61,271 nucleotides of DNA from Kiloniellaceae bacterium (lineage in GTDB: Bacteria; Pseudomonadota; Alphaproteobacteria; Kiloniellales; Kiloniellaceae), in the NCBI GenBank assembly GCA_009377535.1, contig WHTV01000016.1, forward strand, positions 1 through 61,271, in the 5' to 3' direction. This document shows, piece after piece, positions 36,321 through 44,795 of the stretch; the stretch's first letter is position 1; every line of letters starts with the position of its first letter. The notes beneath the pieces were generated by a model. It had not been told where the DNA came from, did no database searches, and was given only the letters and a program-made list of their open reading frames with translations. Both the position numbers and the translations under genes were made by a program.

Positions 36321-37088
36321 ATGTGGCCCGATGTCGTCGATCTGCGCGAATTCTACGAAACCCGCCGCGGCCAGGTGGCGCGCCATATGGTGCGTCGCGC
36401 GGTACGCTCGGTGTGGCCCGACGTGACCGGCCAGCGTCTGCTCGGTCTCGGCTTTGCCGCCCCCTATCTGCGCCAGTTCATGGGCGAGTCGGAGCGCGTG
36501 CTGGCCTTCATGCCGGCCTCGCAGGGGGTCATGCACTGGCCGACGGAAGGCCCCGGGCTGGCCAGCCTGGTGGAGGAGACCGATCTGCCGCTGCCCGACT
36601 ACGCGGTCGACCGCGTCTTGCTGGTCCACGGCCTGGAGAACGCCGATTCCCTGCGCGGCCTGCTGCGCGAGATCTGGCGTGTCCTCACCGGTGACGGGCG
36701 CCTGCTGGTGGTGGTGCCGAACCGCCGCGGCATCTGGGCCCGTTCCGACCGCACGCCGCTCGGCTGGGGTCATCCCTACAGCGCCGCCCAGCTGTCCCGG
36801 GTGCTGCGCGACAACATGTTCACGCCGACGCGCACCGAGCGGGCGCTCTACGTGCCGCCGATCGACAACTACACCTTCCTGCGCTCGGCGCCGGCCTGGG
36901 AGCGCATGGGCGTACGCTTCTTCCCGACCTTTTCCGGCGTGGTGATGATCGAATCCGGCAAGCAGCTCTATGCCGGCGCCCTGAAGCCGGCCAAGCAGCG
37001 CCGCCGCCTCGGCCGTCCGGTGGTGGTTTCGCTGCCGCAGACCGCCGGGCGGCTGCACCACCGGGAAACCCCGGACGGGCGTCGCTAG
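36321..37088 (+). CDS. SAM-dependent methyltransferase-like protein
   Basis: A 255-residue class I methyltransferase-like protein of the type found beside gloB or metW in alphaproteobacteria. Motif I-like 'RLLGLGFAAPYLRQFM' is altered from the usual Asp/Glu-x-G-x-G form, motif II-like 'VDRVLLVHGLENADS' and 'LLREIWRVLTGDGRLLVVVP' are clear. Other family marks are 'RRGIWARSDRTPLGWGHPYS' and 'SGVVMIESGKQLYAG'. It overlaps the convergent metW by 4 nt. Substrate unknown. Confidence 0.85.
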   Translation: MWPDVVDLREFYETRRGQVARHMVRRAVRSVWPDVTGQRLLGLGFAAPYLRQFMGESERVLAFMPASQGVMHWPTEGPGLASLVEETDLPLPDYAVDRVLLVHGLENADSLRGLLREIWRVLTGDGRLLVVVPNRRGIWARSDRTPLGWGHPYSAAQLSRVLRDNMFTPTRTERALYVPPIDNYTFLRSAPAWERMGVRFFPTFSGVVMIESGKQLYAGALKPAKQRRRLGRPVVVSLPQTAGRLHHRETPDGRR

Positions 37089-37744
37089 TCCTTTTTCAGC
37101 CGGAAAATCGCCTTCTGGCCGAAGAGGTTGGCAAGGTGCGGGGTGTTGAGGGCGGCGCGGTGCTGGCGGTCGTTCAGCACCAGGGCCTCCTCGATCTCGA
37201 TGCCGCAGTCGCGGCACAGCCCGATGAAGTCCTTCACCGTGCAGAGATGGATGTTGGGGGTTTCGTACCAGCGCTCCGGCAAGGCCTCGGTGACCGGCAT
37301 GCAGCCATGGAACAGCAGGTGCAGGCGTACCCGCCAGTGGCCGAAGTTGGGGAAGGAGACGATGGCATGTCGGCCGATGCGCACCATCTGCTCCAGCACC
37401 TGCCGCGGATCGCGGGTCGCCTGCAGGGTGAGGCTGAGGATCGCGTAATCGAAGGCGCCGGCGGGATACTCCACCAGGTCGGTGTCGGCGTCGCCCTGGA
37501 TGACCGAAAGGCCGCGCGTCACGCAGGCGTTCACGTTCCTCTGCGACAGCTCCATGCCGCGCGCGGTGACGCCGCGCTCCTGGGCCAGGAACTCCAGAAG
37601 GGCGCCGTCGCTGCAGCCGATGTCGAGCACGCGCGCGCCCGGCGCCACCATCTCCGCGATGAGCGCCAGGTCGGGGCGCAGCGCCGCGCGTTCCGCGCGG
37701 CCGGTCGCTGCCGAAGCCGGAGAGGCGACATCGAGCGCGCTCAT
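37085..37744 (-). CDS. metW: Methionine biosynthesis protein MetW
   Basis: A 219-residue methyltransferase-fold partner of MetX. The SAM-type motif is '[16 protein letters not shown]', followed by the MetW-specific '[20 protein letters not shown]' and 'QGDADTDL', and '[17 protein letters not shown]'. MetX/MetW together make O-acylhomoserine; MetW may activate MetX. Start ATG 37744 overlaps the metX stop (ATGA), so expression is translationally coupled. Confidence 0.93.
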   Translation of the reverse strand: MSALDVASPASAATGRAERAALRPDLALIAEMVAPGARVLDIGCSDGALLEFLAQERGVTARGMELSQRNVNACVTRGLSVIQGDADTDLVEYPAGAFDYAILSLTLQATRDPRQVLEQMVRIGRHAIVSFPNFGHWRVRLHLLFHGCMPVTEALPERWYETPNIHLCTVKDFIGLCRDCGIEIEEALVLNDRQHRAALNTPHLANLFGQKAIFRLKKD

Positions 37745-38922
37745 CGGCCGTTCAGCCCGCGGTGCTCGGCGCAGCCGGCGATGAAGCCGGCGAGGGTTTC
37801 GCTGAATTCCGGCTCGTGCAGCAGGAAGGCGTCGTGGCCGGCGTCGCTGGCGATCTCCACGAAGCTGACGTCGGCGGCGCAGGCGTTCAGCGCATGCACG
37901 ATGTCGCGGTTCTCCGAGGTCGGGAACAGCCAGTCGCTGGTAAAGGAGACCACGCAGAAGCGCACCGGGGTGTCGCGGAAGGCATTGGCCAGCTTGCCGC
38001 CGTGCTCCTGCGCCAGGTCGAAGTAGTCCATCGCGCGGGTGATGTAGAGGTAGGAGTTGGCATCGAAGCGCTGCACGAAGCTGGCGCCCTGATGACGCAG
38101 GTAGCTTTCGACCTGGAAATCGGCCTCGAAGCCGAAGGTGAGCGAATGGCGGTCCTGCAGGCGGCGGCCGAACTTGCGGTGCAACGCCGGCTCCGAGAGG
38201 TAGGTGATGTGCGCGGTCATGCGCGCCACGGCAAGGCCGCGGTCGGGATTCTTGCCTTCGGAAAGGTAGCGCCCGCCGCACCAGTCGAGGTCGGCCATGA
38301 TGGCCTGGCGGCCGACCTCGTGGAAGGCGATGTTCTGCGCGGTGTGGCGCGCCGCCGTGGCGATCGGCACCGCGGCGAAGACTTTGTCCGGATACTTGGC
38401 GGCCCACTCCAGCACCTGCATGCCGCCCATCGAGCCGCCGGTGACGCAGAACAGCTTTTCGATGCCGAGTTGGTCGATCAGCAGCTTCTGGGCGCGCACC
38501 ATATCGGCGACGGTGATGACGGGAAAATCGAGCGCCCAGACCTCGCCGCTCGCGGGGTTCACCGACTTCGGCCCGGTCGAGCCCATGCAGCCGCCCAGCA
38601 CGTTGATGCAGATGACGAAGAAGCGCTCGGTGTCGAGCGGCAGGCCGGGTCCGACCATCAGGCTCCACCAGCCGGGCTTGCCGGTCACCGGGTGGGTGCC
38701 GGCGATGTACTGGTCGCCGGTCAGCGCATGGCAGACCAGGATGGCGTTGGACCTGTCCGCGTTCAGCTCACCGTAGGTCTGGTAGGCCAGCGTGAAGGGG
38801 CCTAGCGCGACACCGCAGTCGAGCAGAAGGGGGGTGTCGCGGCCGAACTCCATGGTCAGGCCCCGTTCCACCTCCACCTGCCGCGCGTCGTTCGCGGCTA
38901 TCCTTGGCCGGTCCATCACCAT
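37741..38922 (-). CDS. metX: Homoserine O-acetyltransferase
   Basis: A 393-residue alpha/beta hydrolase that acylates L-homoserine for methionine synthesis. The nucleophile elbow is '[15 protein letters not shown]' with Ser164. Other family motifs: '[16 protein letters not shown]', '[20 protein letters not shown]', '[12 protein letters not shown]' and the C-terminal '[14 protein letters not shown]' with the catalytic His. I start at ATG 38922 (GAGGA nine nt upstream); a second ATG is two codons later. The operon metX-metW is divergent from the aromatic genes. Confidence 0.94.
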   Translation of the reverse strand: MVMDRPRIAANDARQVEVERGLTMEFGRDTPLLLDCGVALGPFTLAYQTYGELNADRSNAILVCHALTGDQYIAGTHPVTGKPGWWSLMVGPGLPLDTERFFVICINVLGGCMGSTGPKSVNPASGEVWALDFPVITVADMVRAQKLLIDQLGIEKLFCVTGGSMGGMQVLEWAAKYPDKVFAAVPIATAARHTAQNIAFHEVGRQAIMADLDWCGGRYLSEGKNPDRGLAVARMTAHITYLSEPALHRKFGRRLQDRHSLTFGFEADFQVESYLRHQGASFVQRFDANSYLYITRAMDYFDLAQEHGGKLANAFRDTPVRFCVVSFTSDWLFPTSENRDIVHALNACAADVSFVEIASDAGHDAFLLHEPEFSETLAGFIAGCAEHRGLNGR

Positions 38923-38974
38923 CGACTGAATCCTCGACCCTCCTAAGCGCTCCGAAGCGGCCTCGCGGCATCGC

Positions 38975-39021
38975 GGCTCCCCGGGGGCCATTAGCTAGGG
39001 AGCCCGGGCCATGCCTGTCAA
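38975..39021 (-). promoter_or_regulatory. Candidate metX promoter with downstream hairpin
   Basis: On the minus strand TTGACA (39021-39016) is a perfect -35 hexamer; 17-18 nt on is CTAGCT/TAGCTA, a poor -10. The inverted repeat GGCTCCC/GGGAGCC (38975-38981 and 38998-39004) overlaps the presumed transcript start. The hairpin could be an operator or a leader structure; I could not match it to a known SAM riboswitch. Confidence 0.4.
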
Positions 39022-39043
39022 CGCTTTCTTGGCCCTATTCTGC

Positions 39044-39068
39044 GCCCTGGCGGGGTGCCTGCCAGGGC
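39044..39068. other. Strong hairpin in the metX/aromatic intergenic region
   Basis: A perfect 8-bp inverted repeat, GCCCTGGC (39044-39051) and GCCAGGGC (39061-39068), with a 9-nt loop. It lies 16 nt before the short leader ORF and between two divergent operons. It could be part of the aromatic operon leader or a protein-binding site. Confidence 0.55.
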
Positions 39069-39083
39069 CGCCGGGGCCATGCT

Positions 39084-39143
39084 ATGGTAGCGCCCGAACG
39101 CAAGGTTTTCTTTGATTTTACCCGGTTCAGCGACTATCAGTAG
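39084..39143 (+). CDS. Candidate Phe-rich leader peptide of the aromatic operon
   Basis: A 19-codon ORF ATG 39084 to TAG 39143 encodes MVAPERKVFFDFTRFSDYQ: four Phe and one Tyr, nearly all in the last 13 positions, directly upstream of the chorismate mutase gene. GGGG lies 7 nt before the ATG. Two of the Phe codons are TTT, which is uncommon in this GC-rich window. The position and composition resemble pheL-type attenuation peptides. Only 30 nt separate its stop from the next start, so translational rather than classic transcriptional attenuation would be expected. Confidence 0.5.
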   Translation: MVAPERKVFFDFTRFSDYQ

Positions 39144-39173
39144 CTCCGCCTAGCCTGCAGGTATCGGGGCCAG

Positions 39174-40052
39174 ATGTCCGACGACACACCATCTCTCGAC
39201 GATTTGCGTCATCAAATCGACGAGATCGATAATGCCATCCATGACTTGCTGATGCGCCGCACCGAGCTGGTGCGGCAGATCGGTCGCGCCAAGGGCCAGG
39301 GCGCCGTCTTCATGCGCCCGGGCCGCGAGGCGCGCGTACTGCGCCGCCTGGTGGCGCGCCACCAGGGGCCCTTCCCGAAGCCGGTGGTCACCCGCATCTG
39401 GCGAGAGATCATCTCCGTCTTCACCCGCCTGCAGGGCCCCTTCGCCGCGGCCGCCTACGCCCCGGAGGGGGGCGCCGACCTTTCCGGCCTGGCCCGCGAC
39501 CACTTCGGCTCGCTGACGCCGATCACCCGCTTCGGCTCGGAGATGGGCGTGCTGCGCGCGGTTTCCAGCGGCAAGGCCAACATCGGCGTGCTGCCGCTGC
39601 CGGAGGCCGACCGCGGCACTCCCTGGTGGCCGAAGCTGGCACGCCACGGCAAGGCGACGCCCAAAGTCATCGCCCGCCTGCCCTTCGCGGCGCTCGACGG
39701 CGGGCGCGGCGACAGCCCTCATGCGGTAGTCGTTTCCCTGGCCGAGCCGGAGGAAAGCGGCGAAGATCATGGCTACCTCATCGTCGAACTGGACGAGGCG
39801 GTTTCGCGCGGCGCGCTGAAGACCCTGCTGTCGGAGGCCGGCTTCGAGGTCTGCGACATCCAGGCCTGGGTCGACTCGCCTGACCGCACCCTGCACCTGG
39901 TCGAGGTCGAGGGCTTCCTCGCCGGCGACGACCCGCGCATCGCCGCCTTGCTGGAGGAGGCCGACGCGGTGAAGCAGGCCTGGTCCGTCGGGTCCTTCGC
40001 CGTGCCGCTCACCGCCGAGGACCTCGCGACCAGCTCGCGAAGCGTGTCATGA
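39174..40052 (+). CDS. Chorismate mutase with C-terminal prephenate dehydratase-like region
   Basis: A 292-residue protein. The AroQ chorismate mutase covers residues 1-90: 'LDDLRHQIDEIDNAIHDLLM', 'RTELVRQIGRAKG' and 'REARVLRRLVARHQGPFP', with 'RIWREIISVFTRLQ'. The remainder looks like a prephenate dehydratase fold (start 'AAAAYAPEGGADLSGLARDH', repeat 'VLRAVSSGKANIGVLPLP') and an ACT-like end, but it lacks the P-[IV]-E-N-S motif and the catalytic T-R-F in its normal place. It probably makes prephenate, with a degenerate dehydratase/regulatory region. Followed by hisC-type and tyrA genes. Confidence 0.83.
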   Translation: MSDDTPSLDDLRHQIDEIDNAIHDLLMRRTELVRQIGRAKGQGAVFMRPGREARVLRRLVARHQGPFPKPVVTRIWREIISVFTRLQGPFAAAAYAPEGGADLSGLARDHFGSLTPITRFGSEMGVLRAVSSGKANIGVLPLPEADRGTPWWPKLARHGKATPKVIARLPFAALDGGRGDSPHAVVVSLAEPEESGEDHGYLIVELDEAVSRGALKTLLSEAGFEVCDIQAWVDSPDRTLHLVEVEGFLAGDDPRIAALLEEADAVKQAWSVGSFAVPLTAEDLATSSRSVS

Positions 40053-41131
40053 CCATCCAGCCACGCCCCGGCATCCTGGAGGTCGCGCCCTACGTCGGCG
40101 GCGAGTCGAAAGCGGCCGGCATGAACCGGGTCATCCGCCTGGCCTCCAACGAGAATCCCTTGGGTCCGAGCCCGCAGGCCGTCGCCGCCTACGAGGCCGA
40201 GAAGACCGAGCTGCACCGCTATCCCGACGGTGGCGCCAGCGAACTGCGCAAGGCCATCGCCGAAGCCGAATCCCTGGCCGCCGAGAACATCGTCTGCGGC
40301 GCCGGCTCGGACGAGTTGATCGGCCTGCTGGTGCGCGCCTACGCCGGGCAGGGCGACGAGGTGCTCTACAGCGAGCACGGCTTCCTCATGTACCCGATCT
40401 CGGCGAAGACCGCCGGCGCGACCGCCGTCGCCGCGCCGGAGGCGAACCTCACCGCCGACGTCGACGGGCTCCTGGCGCGGGTCACCGAGCGGACACGACT
40501 GCTGTTTCTCGCGAACCCGAACAACCCGACCGGCAGCTATCTCTCCGAGAGCGCCCTGCGGCGTCTCCACCAGGGCCTGCCGGGCCATGTGCTGCTGGTG
40601 GTCGATGCGGCCTATGCCGAATACGTCACGGCGCCCGACTATCCGCAAGTCGCGGCGTTGGTCGAGGCCAATGACAACGTCGTCATGCTGCGCACCTTCT
40701 CGAAAATCCACGGCCTCGCGGCCCTGCGGCTCGGCTGGGCCTACTGCCCGCCGGCGGTGGTCGACGTGTTGAACCGCGTGCGCGGTCCCTTCAACGTCAG
40801 CCAGGCGGCCCAGGCCGCCGGTGCCGCCGCCGTGCGCGACCGCGACCACGTCGTCCGTTCCGTCACCCACAATGCCAGGTGGCTGGACTGGTTCAGCGCG
40901 GCGATGGCCAAGGCGGGCATCGAGGCGCTGCCCAGCGCCGGCAACTTCGTGCTGCTGCGCTTCGCCGGCGGCAGCGCTCAGGCCGAGGCCGTGCTGGCCG
41001 CCGCCAAACGCCAGGGCATCCTGCTGCGTGGCATGGCCAGCTACGGCCTGCCCGATTGCCTGCGCGTCACCATCGGCAGCGAGGAAGACATGCGCGCCAC
41101 GGCGGAGGCGCTGACCGAGGCGGTGCAATGA
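40049..41131 (+). CDS. hisC: Histidinol-phosphate / aromatic aminotransferase
   Basis: A 360-residue class I/II PLP aminotransferase. Typical segments: 'RLASNENPLGPSPQAVAAYE', 'YPDGGASELRKAIAE', 'GAGSDELIGLLVRAYAG', 'LANPNNPTGSYLS', the PLP lysine in 'RTFSKIHGLAALRLGW' and 'LRVTIGSEEDM'. HisC-type enzymes often double as aromatic aminotransferases, and the location between chorismate mutase and tyrA favours that role here. Start overlaps the upstream stop (ATGA) and the stop overlaps tyrA. Confidence 0.9.
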   Translation: MTIQPRPGILEVAPYVGGESKAAGMNRVIRLASNENPLGPSPQAVAAYEAEKTELHRYPDGGASELRKAIAEAESLAAENIVCGAGSDELIGLLVRAYAGQGDEVLYSEHGFLMYPISAKTAGATAVAAPEANLTADVDGLLARVTERTRLLFLANPNNPTGSYLSESALRRLHQGLPGHVLLVVDAAYAEYVTAPDYPQVAALVEANDNVVMLRTFSKIHGLAALRLGWAYCPPAVVDVLNRVRGPFNVSQAAQAAGAAAVRDRDHVVRSVTHNARWLDWFSAAMAKAGIEALPSAGNFVLLRFAGGSAQAEAVLAAAKRQGILLRGMASYGLPDCLRVTIGSEEDMRATAEALTEAVQ

Positions 41132-42102
41132 CGGCCGTCGGCGACAACTGGATGTTCGAGAAGGTGGCGCTGCTGGGTGCGGGCCTGATCGGCTCTTCGC
41201 TGGCCTGGGCGATCCGTGCCCGCGGGCTGGCCGGTCACGTCGCCGCGCAGTCGCGCAGCGCCGAATCCCGCGCCACCATCGCGCACCTCGGCTTTGCCGA
41301 CTCCCTGCACGCCGATCCGGCGGCGGCGGTGAAGGATGCCGACCTGGTGATCTTCTGCGTCCCGATCGGCGCCAACGCGGCGGTGGCCGCCGTGGCGGGC
41401 CCGCACATCTCCCCCGGCGCCATCGTCACCGACGTCGGCTCGGTGAAGCAGGCGGTGATCCGCGACATCGGCCCCTGCCTGCCCGAGGGCGTCGAGTTCA
41501 TTCCCGGCCATCCCATCGCCGGCACCGAGCATTCCGGTCCGGAGGCGGGCTTCGGCGACCTCTTCGAGCAGCGCTGGTGCATCCTGACGCCCGTGCCCGG
41601 CACGCCGCAAGCCGCGGTCACGAAGCTGACGACCTTCTGGGAGCGCTGCGGCTCCACCGTCACCCTGATGGATGCCGGCCACCACGACAAGGTGCTGGCG
41701 ATCACCTCCCACCTGCCGCACTTGATCGCCTACACCATCGTCGGCACGGCTGTCGACCTGGAGGAGAGCACGCGGGCCGAGGTGGTGAAGTTCTCCGCCG
41801 GTGGCTTCCGCGACTTCACCCGCATCGCCGGCTCCGATCCGGTCATGTGGCGCGACGTCTTCCTCAACAACCGCGAGTCCGTGCTGGAGATGCTGCAACG
41901 CTTCTCCGAAGACCTCACGGCGCTGCAGCGTGCCATTCGCTGGGGCGAGGGGGAGGTCCTGGAAGGCCTGTTCCGCCGCACGCGGGAGATCCGCCGCGGC
42001 GTCATCGACGCTCACCAGGCCGGCTCCTTCGACGCTAGAGAACCGGAGCGATCGGGATTAGGGGGATCGGTCCCAGGTACAGCATCCCCTGACGAAGAGT
42101 GA
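41128..42102 (+). CDS. tyrA: Prephenate/arogenate dehydrogenase
   Basis: A 324-residue NAD(P)-dependent enzyme of tyrosine synthesis. The Rossmann motif is 'VALLGAGLIGSSLAWAIRAR', then 'DLVIFCVPIGANAAVAA', 'VTDVGSVKQAVI', 'FIPGHPIAGTEHSGPEAG' (substrate site) and 'HLPHLIAYTIVGTA'. The normal domain ends near 'RREIRRGVIDAHQAG'-like residues; the last 20 residues (REPERSGLGG onward) look non-conserved and lie in a 68-nt overlap with the convergent DUF2125 gene. Start overlaps hisC. Confidence 0.92.
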   Translation: MTAVGDNWMFEKVALLGAGLIGSSLAWAIRARGLAGHVAAQSRSAESRATIAHLGFADSLHADPAAAVKDADLVIFCVPIGANAAVAAVAGPHISPGAIVTDVGSVKQAVIRDIGPCLPEGVEFIPGHPIAGTEHSGPEAGFGDLFEQRWCILTPVPGTPQAAVTKLTTFWERCGSTVTLMDAGHHDKVLAITSHLPHLIAYTIVGTAVDLEESTRAEVVKFSAGGFRDFTRIAGSDPVMWRDVFLNNRESVLEMLQRFSEDLTALQRAIRWGEGEVLEGLFRRTREIRRGVIDAHQAGSFDAREPERSGLGGSVPGTASPDEE

Positions 42103-43066
42103 TCGGCGCCGACAGCACCGTCTCGCCGGTCACGCTGTCGGGCCGGCCCATGGCGGCCACGGCGATCCTCGCGGCCAGCGCCGCTTCCGGCTTGATCTCG
42201 CCGGCGGCGATCAGCCGGTCGATGATCTTGCCGGCGCCCTTCAGCGCGGCTTCGAACTCGCCCGCCGGGCGCAGCGCCTCGTCGAGGCCCAGCCTCCCCT
42301 GCGCCTGCAGATCGAGTGGTCCCCAGATCGTCGCCAGGCGGTGAAAGCGCCAGCGCCCGCCGCGGTCGCGCCAGGCCGGCAGGGCCTGCTCCGGCTTGCC
42401 CGGCGGGATGCCGCCGACCAGGGTCGAGTCGAAGGACAGCCGCCCCACCTGGTCGCCCAGCAGGCCGCCGCGCCCCGGCGGCAGCTGCACCCCCAGCGCC
42501 TCGCCGACCAGGTCGAGCTCTTCCAGGCTGTCGGCATCGCCCGGCCGTAGCGGGCCGAGCCGTGCGGTCAACCGCTGCACGGCGATGAACTCCAGCCTGC
42601 CGCCGCGCGCCTGCAGGCCGCTGAAGTCGATACGGGCACTCTCGACCTTGCCGTCGATCTGCAGCGTCACGCGGCCGTCGGCCGTTTCCATCAAGATGTC
42701 GGTCTGCGGCGTCTCGTCGCCGTCCGCCAGAGTGAGGCGGTGCAGGCCGGGAAAGTGCAGATCGATGGTGAAAGGATCCCACAGCTTCGCCGTGCCGCGC
42801 ACCGGCGGTCCCTGCCAGGTGAGGCCCTGCGGCGTGACCACCCGCGGGGAATCGAAGCCGACCGAGAGGGCGAAGGGGAAACCGCCGAACGCCGGTCCCC
42901 GGTAGTCGATGGCGTAGCCGCGCTCGGTCTGCTCGGCCCGCCACTGGGCGATGCTGCGCTCGAGAGCCTGCCGGGCCCAAAACCAGTAGCCGGTCACGGC
43001 GGCCGAAAACACGAACAGCACAAGGGCGGCGGCGACGGCCAGGCGGTTGGGGCGCATGGCCGGCAT
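42035..43066 (-). CDS. DUF2125 domain-containing protein
   Basis: A 343-residue protein with an N-terminal TM or signal anchor (VAAALVLFVFSAAVTGYWFW) and a periplasmic body with features of DUF2125: 'YAIDYRGPAFGGFPFALSVG', 'LTWQGPPVRGTAKLWDPFTI' and a C-terminal 'GMLYLGPIPLIPIAPVL'. DUF2125 is an AsmA-like alphaproteobacterial family of unknown role. The start is ATG 43066 or 43057; I see no good Shine-Dalgarno for either. The 3' end overlaps tyrA by 68 nt. Confidence 0.85.
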   Translation of the reverse strand: MPAMRPNRLAVAAALVLFVFSAAVTGYWFWARQALERSIAQWRAEQTERGYAIDYRGPAFGGFPFALSVGFDSPRVVTPQGLTWQGPPVRGTAKLWDPFTIDLHFPGLHRLTLADGDETPQTDILMETADGRVTLQIDGKVESARIDFSGLQARGGRLEFIAVQRLTARLGPLRPGDADSLEELDLVGEALGVQLPPGRGGLLGDQVGRLSFDSTLVGGIPPGKPEQALPAWRDRGGRWRFHRLATIWGPLDLQAQGRLGLDEALRPAGEFEAALKGAGKIIDRLIAAGEIKPEAALAARIAVAAMGRPDSVTGETVLSAPITLRQGMLYLGPIPLIPIAPVL

Positions 43067-43183
43067 GATAGGAGGCAAGGGTCCGGCACGCAGCCCCATT
43101 TTCGGCGCCTGGCGGGGGCACGGCTTGCATCGGCGGGTACGGCCTCTAACATGGGCCGCCGCATCGCAGCAGACTTGAACCGT

Positions 43184-43810
43184 ATGACTCCTCCGCAAAC
43201 GCCCAACCTGGAGAACCTGCAGTTGCTCTCGCAGGCGGAACGCGAAGCCCGCCGCCTCGTGCTGCCGCCGGGTGAGGATTTCTGGGTGTTCGGCTACGGC
43301 TCGCTCATGTGGCACCCCGGCTTTCCGCACGTGGAGGTGCGCCCCGCCCGCCTGCGCGGCCTGCACCGCAGCTTCTGCATCTATTCGCACCGCTACCGCG
43401 GCACGCCCCAGGTGCCGGGACTGGTGCTCGGCCTCGACCGCGGCGGCTCCTGCCACGGCATGGCCTTCCGCGTGCCGGCGGCCGAAGGCGAGGAGGCGAT
43501 CGACTACCTCTTCGAGCGGGAGATGGTGACCGGCGTCTACCATCCCTTCTGGCGCCGCGCGGAAACCAAAGAGGGCACGATCACCGCCATGACCTTCGTG
43601 GTCGACCGTAGTCACGGACAGTATGCCGGCAATCTCGACCACGACGCCATGGTGGCGCTGATCCTGCAGGGGCGCGGCCGCAGCGGACCCTGTCTTGAGT
43701 ACCTGGAGAACACCGTGCACCACCTGCGCGCCCTCGGCCTCAAGGATCGGGCCCTGGAGCGCCTCCTGAAGGAGACCCGGCGCCTGCGCGAAGAAGGCAT
43801 GGCAACGTAA
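43184..43810 (+). CDS. ChaC-type glutathione-specific gamma-glutamylcyclotransferase
   Basis: A 208-residue enzyme that cleaves glutathione to 5-oxoproline and Cys-Gly. 'FWVFGYGSLMWHPGF' is the substrate-binding loop; 'RGLHRSFCIYSHRYRG', 'GLVLGLDRGGSCHG' and 'YLFEREMVTGVYHPFW' (with the catalytic Glu) follow, then 'GPCLEYLENTVHHLRALG'. ATG 43184 is preferred; an in-frame ATG at 43151 would add 11 residues. It precedes the threonine dehydratase by 5 nt. Confidence 0.92.
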   Translation: MTPPQTPNLENLQLLSQAEREARRLVLPPGEDFWVFGYGSLMWHPGFPHVEVRPARLRGLHRSFCIYSHRYRGTPQVPGLVLGLDRGGSCHGMAFRVPAAEGEEAIDYLFEREMVTGVYHPFWRRAETKEGTITAMTFVVDRSHGQYAGNLDHDAMVALILQGRGRSGPCLEYLENTVHHLRALGLKDRALERLLKETRRLREEGMAT

Positions 43811-43815
43811 GCGAC

Positions 43816-44754
43816 ATGGAAACCGCAATCACCCGCGAGCGCATCGCCGAGATCGAGAAGCGCATCCGGCCGCACATCCGCCGCACGCCGATGCTGGCGG
43901 CCGACCTGGCGGATTTCGGCGCCCCCGCCCAGCCGGTCGACCTGAAGCTGGAGTTCCTGCAGCACTCGGGTTCCTTCAAGGCGCGTGGCGCCTTCGCCAA
44001 CCTGCTGACCCGCAAGGTCCCGGCGGCTGGGATCGCCGCCGCCTCGGGCGGCAACCACGGCGCCGCCGTGGCTTATGCCGCGATGCAGTTGAAGGTGCCG
44101 GCGACGATCTTCCTGCCCAGCGTGACCTCGCCGGCCAAGGCCGAGCGCATCGAGCGCTACGGCGCCCGGCTGGTGGTCGGCGGGGGGCTCTATGCCGACG
44201 CTCTGGCCGCCAGCCAGGCCTTCGTGGCGGAGACCGGGGCGCTGCCGATCCACGCCTTCGACCAGCCGGAAACCCTGCTCGGCCAGGGCACCGTCGGGCT
44301 GGAGATCGAGGCCGACCTGCCGCAGTGCGATACCCTCCTGGTGGCGACCGGCGGCGGTGGGCTGATCGGCGGCATCGCCGCCTGGTTTGCCGGGCGCATC
44401 CGCATCATCGCGGTGGAACCGGAAGGCGCGCCGACGCTTTTCGATGCCCTGGCGGCCGGCCGGCCGGTCGACGCCGCCGCCGGGGGCATCGCCGCCGACT
44501 CCCTGGCGCCCAAGCAGGTCGGCAAGCTGATGTTCCCGCTCGCGCAGGCCTATGTCGAACGCTCGGTCCTGGTGGCCGACGACGACATCCGCGCCGCCCA
44601 GCAGGCTCTCTGGGATAGTCTGCGCGTGGTGGCGGAGCCGGGCGGCGCGGCGGCCATGGCCGCCCTGCTGTCGGGCAGATACCGTCCGGCGCCGGGCGAG
44701 AGGGTGGCGGTGCTGCTCTGCGGGGCCAACACCACGGCGGTGAGTTTCGGCTGA
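43816..44754 (+). CDS. Threonine/serine dehydratase-like PLP enzyme
   Basis: A 312-residue fold-type II PLP enzyme. The Schiff-base Lys55 lies in 'HSGSFKARGAFANL', followed by 'ASGGNHGAAVAYAA' and the phosphate-binding 'VATGGGGLIGGIAAWF'. Length fits catabolic single-domain threonine/serine dehydratases and related racemases; no ACT domain is present, so it is not the feedback-inhibited IlvA form. It is close downstream of chaC. Confidence 0.88.
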   Translation: METAITRERIAEIEKRIRPHIRRTPMLAADLADFGAPAQPVDLKLEFLQHSGSFKARGAFANLLTRKVPAAGIAAASGGNHGAAVAYAAMQLKVPATIFLPSVTSPAKAERIERYGARLVVGGGLYADALAASQAFVAETGALPIHAFDQPETLLGQGTVGLEIEADLPQCDTLLVATGGGGLIGGIAAWFAGRIRIIAVEPEGAPTLFDALAAGRPVDAAAGGIAADSLAPKQVGKLMFPLAQAYVERSVLVADDDIRAAQQALWDSLRVVAEPGGAAAMAALLSGRYRPAPGERVAVLLCGANTTAVSFG

Positions 44755-44795
44755 ACTCCGCCGGCACCAAAGTGGGCGAGGGACAGGTTGCCCGA

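Noticed and set aside
37762..38805. 347-codon plus-strand frame over metX
   Set aside because: Antisense of a clear MetX with GGSMGG nucleophile elbow.
38923..39078. SAM-II or SAH riboswitch upstream of metX
   Set aside because: I see a hairpin and a GCTAAT stretch but not the conserved loops and pseudoknot strands; a covariance-model search would decide.
39079..39090. Three-codon ORF ATG-CTA-TGG-TAG before the leader peptide
   Set aside because: Too short to support; the overlapping 19-codon ORF has better spacing and meaningful composition.
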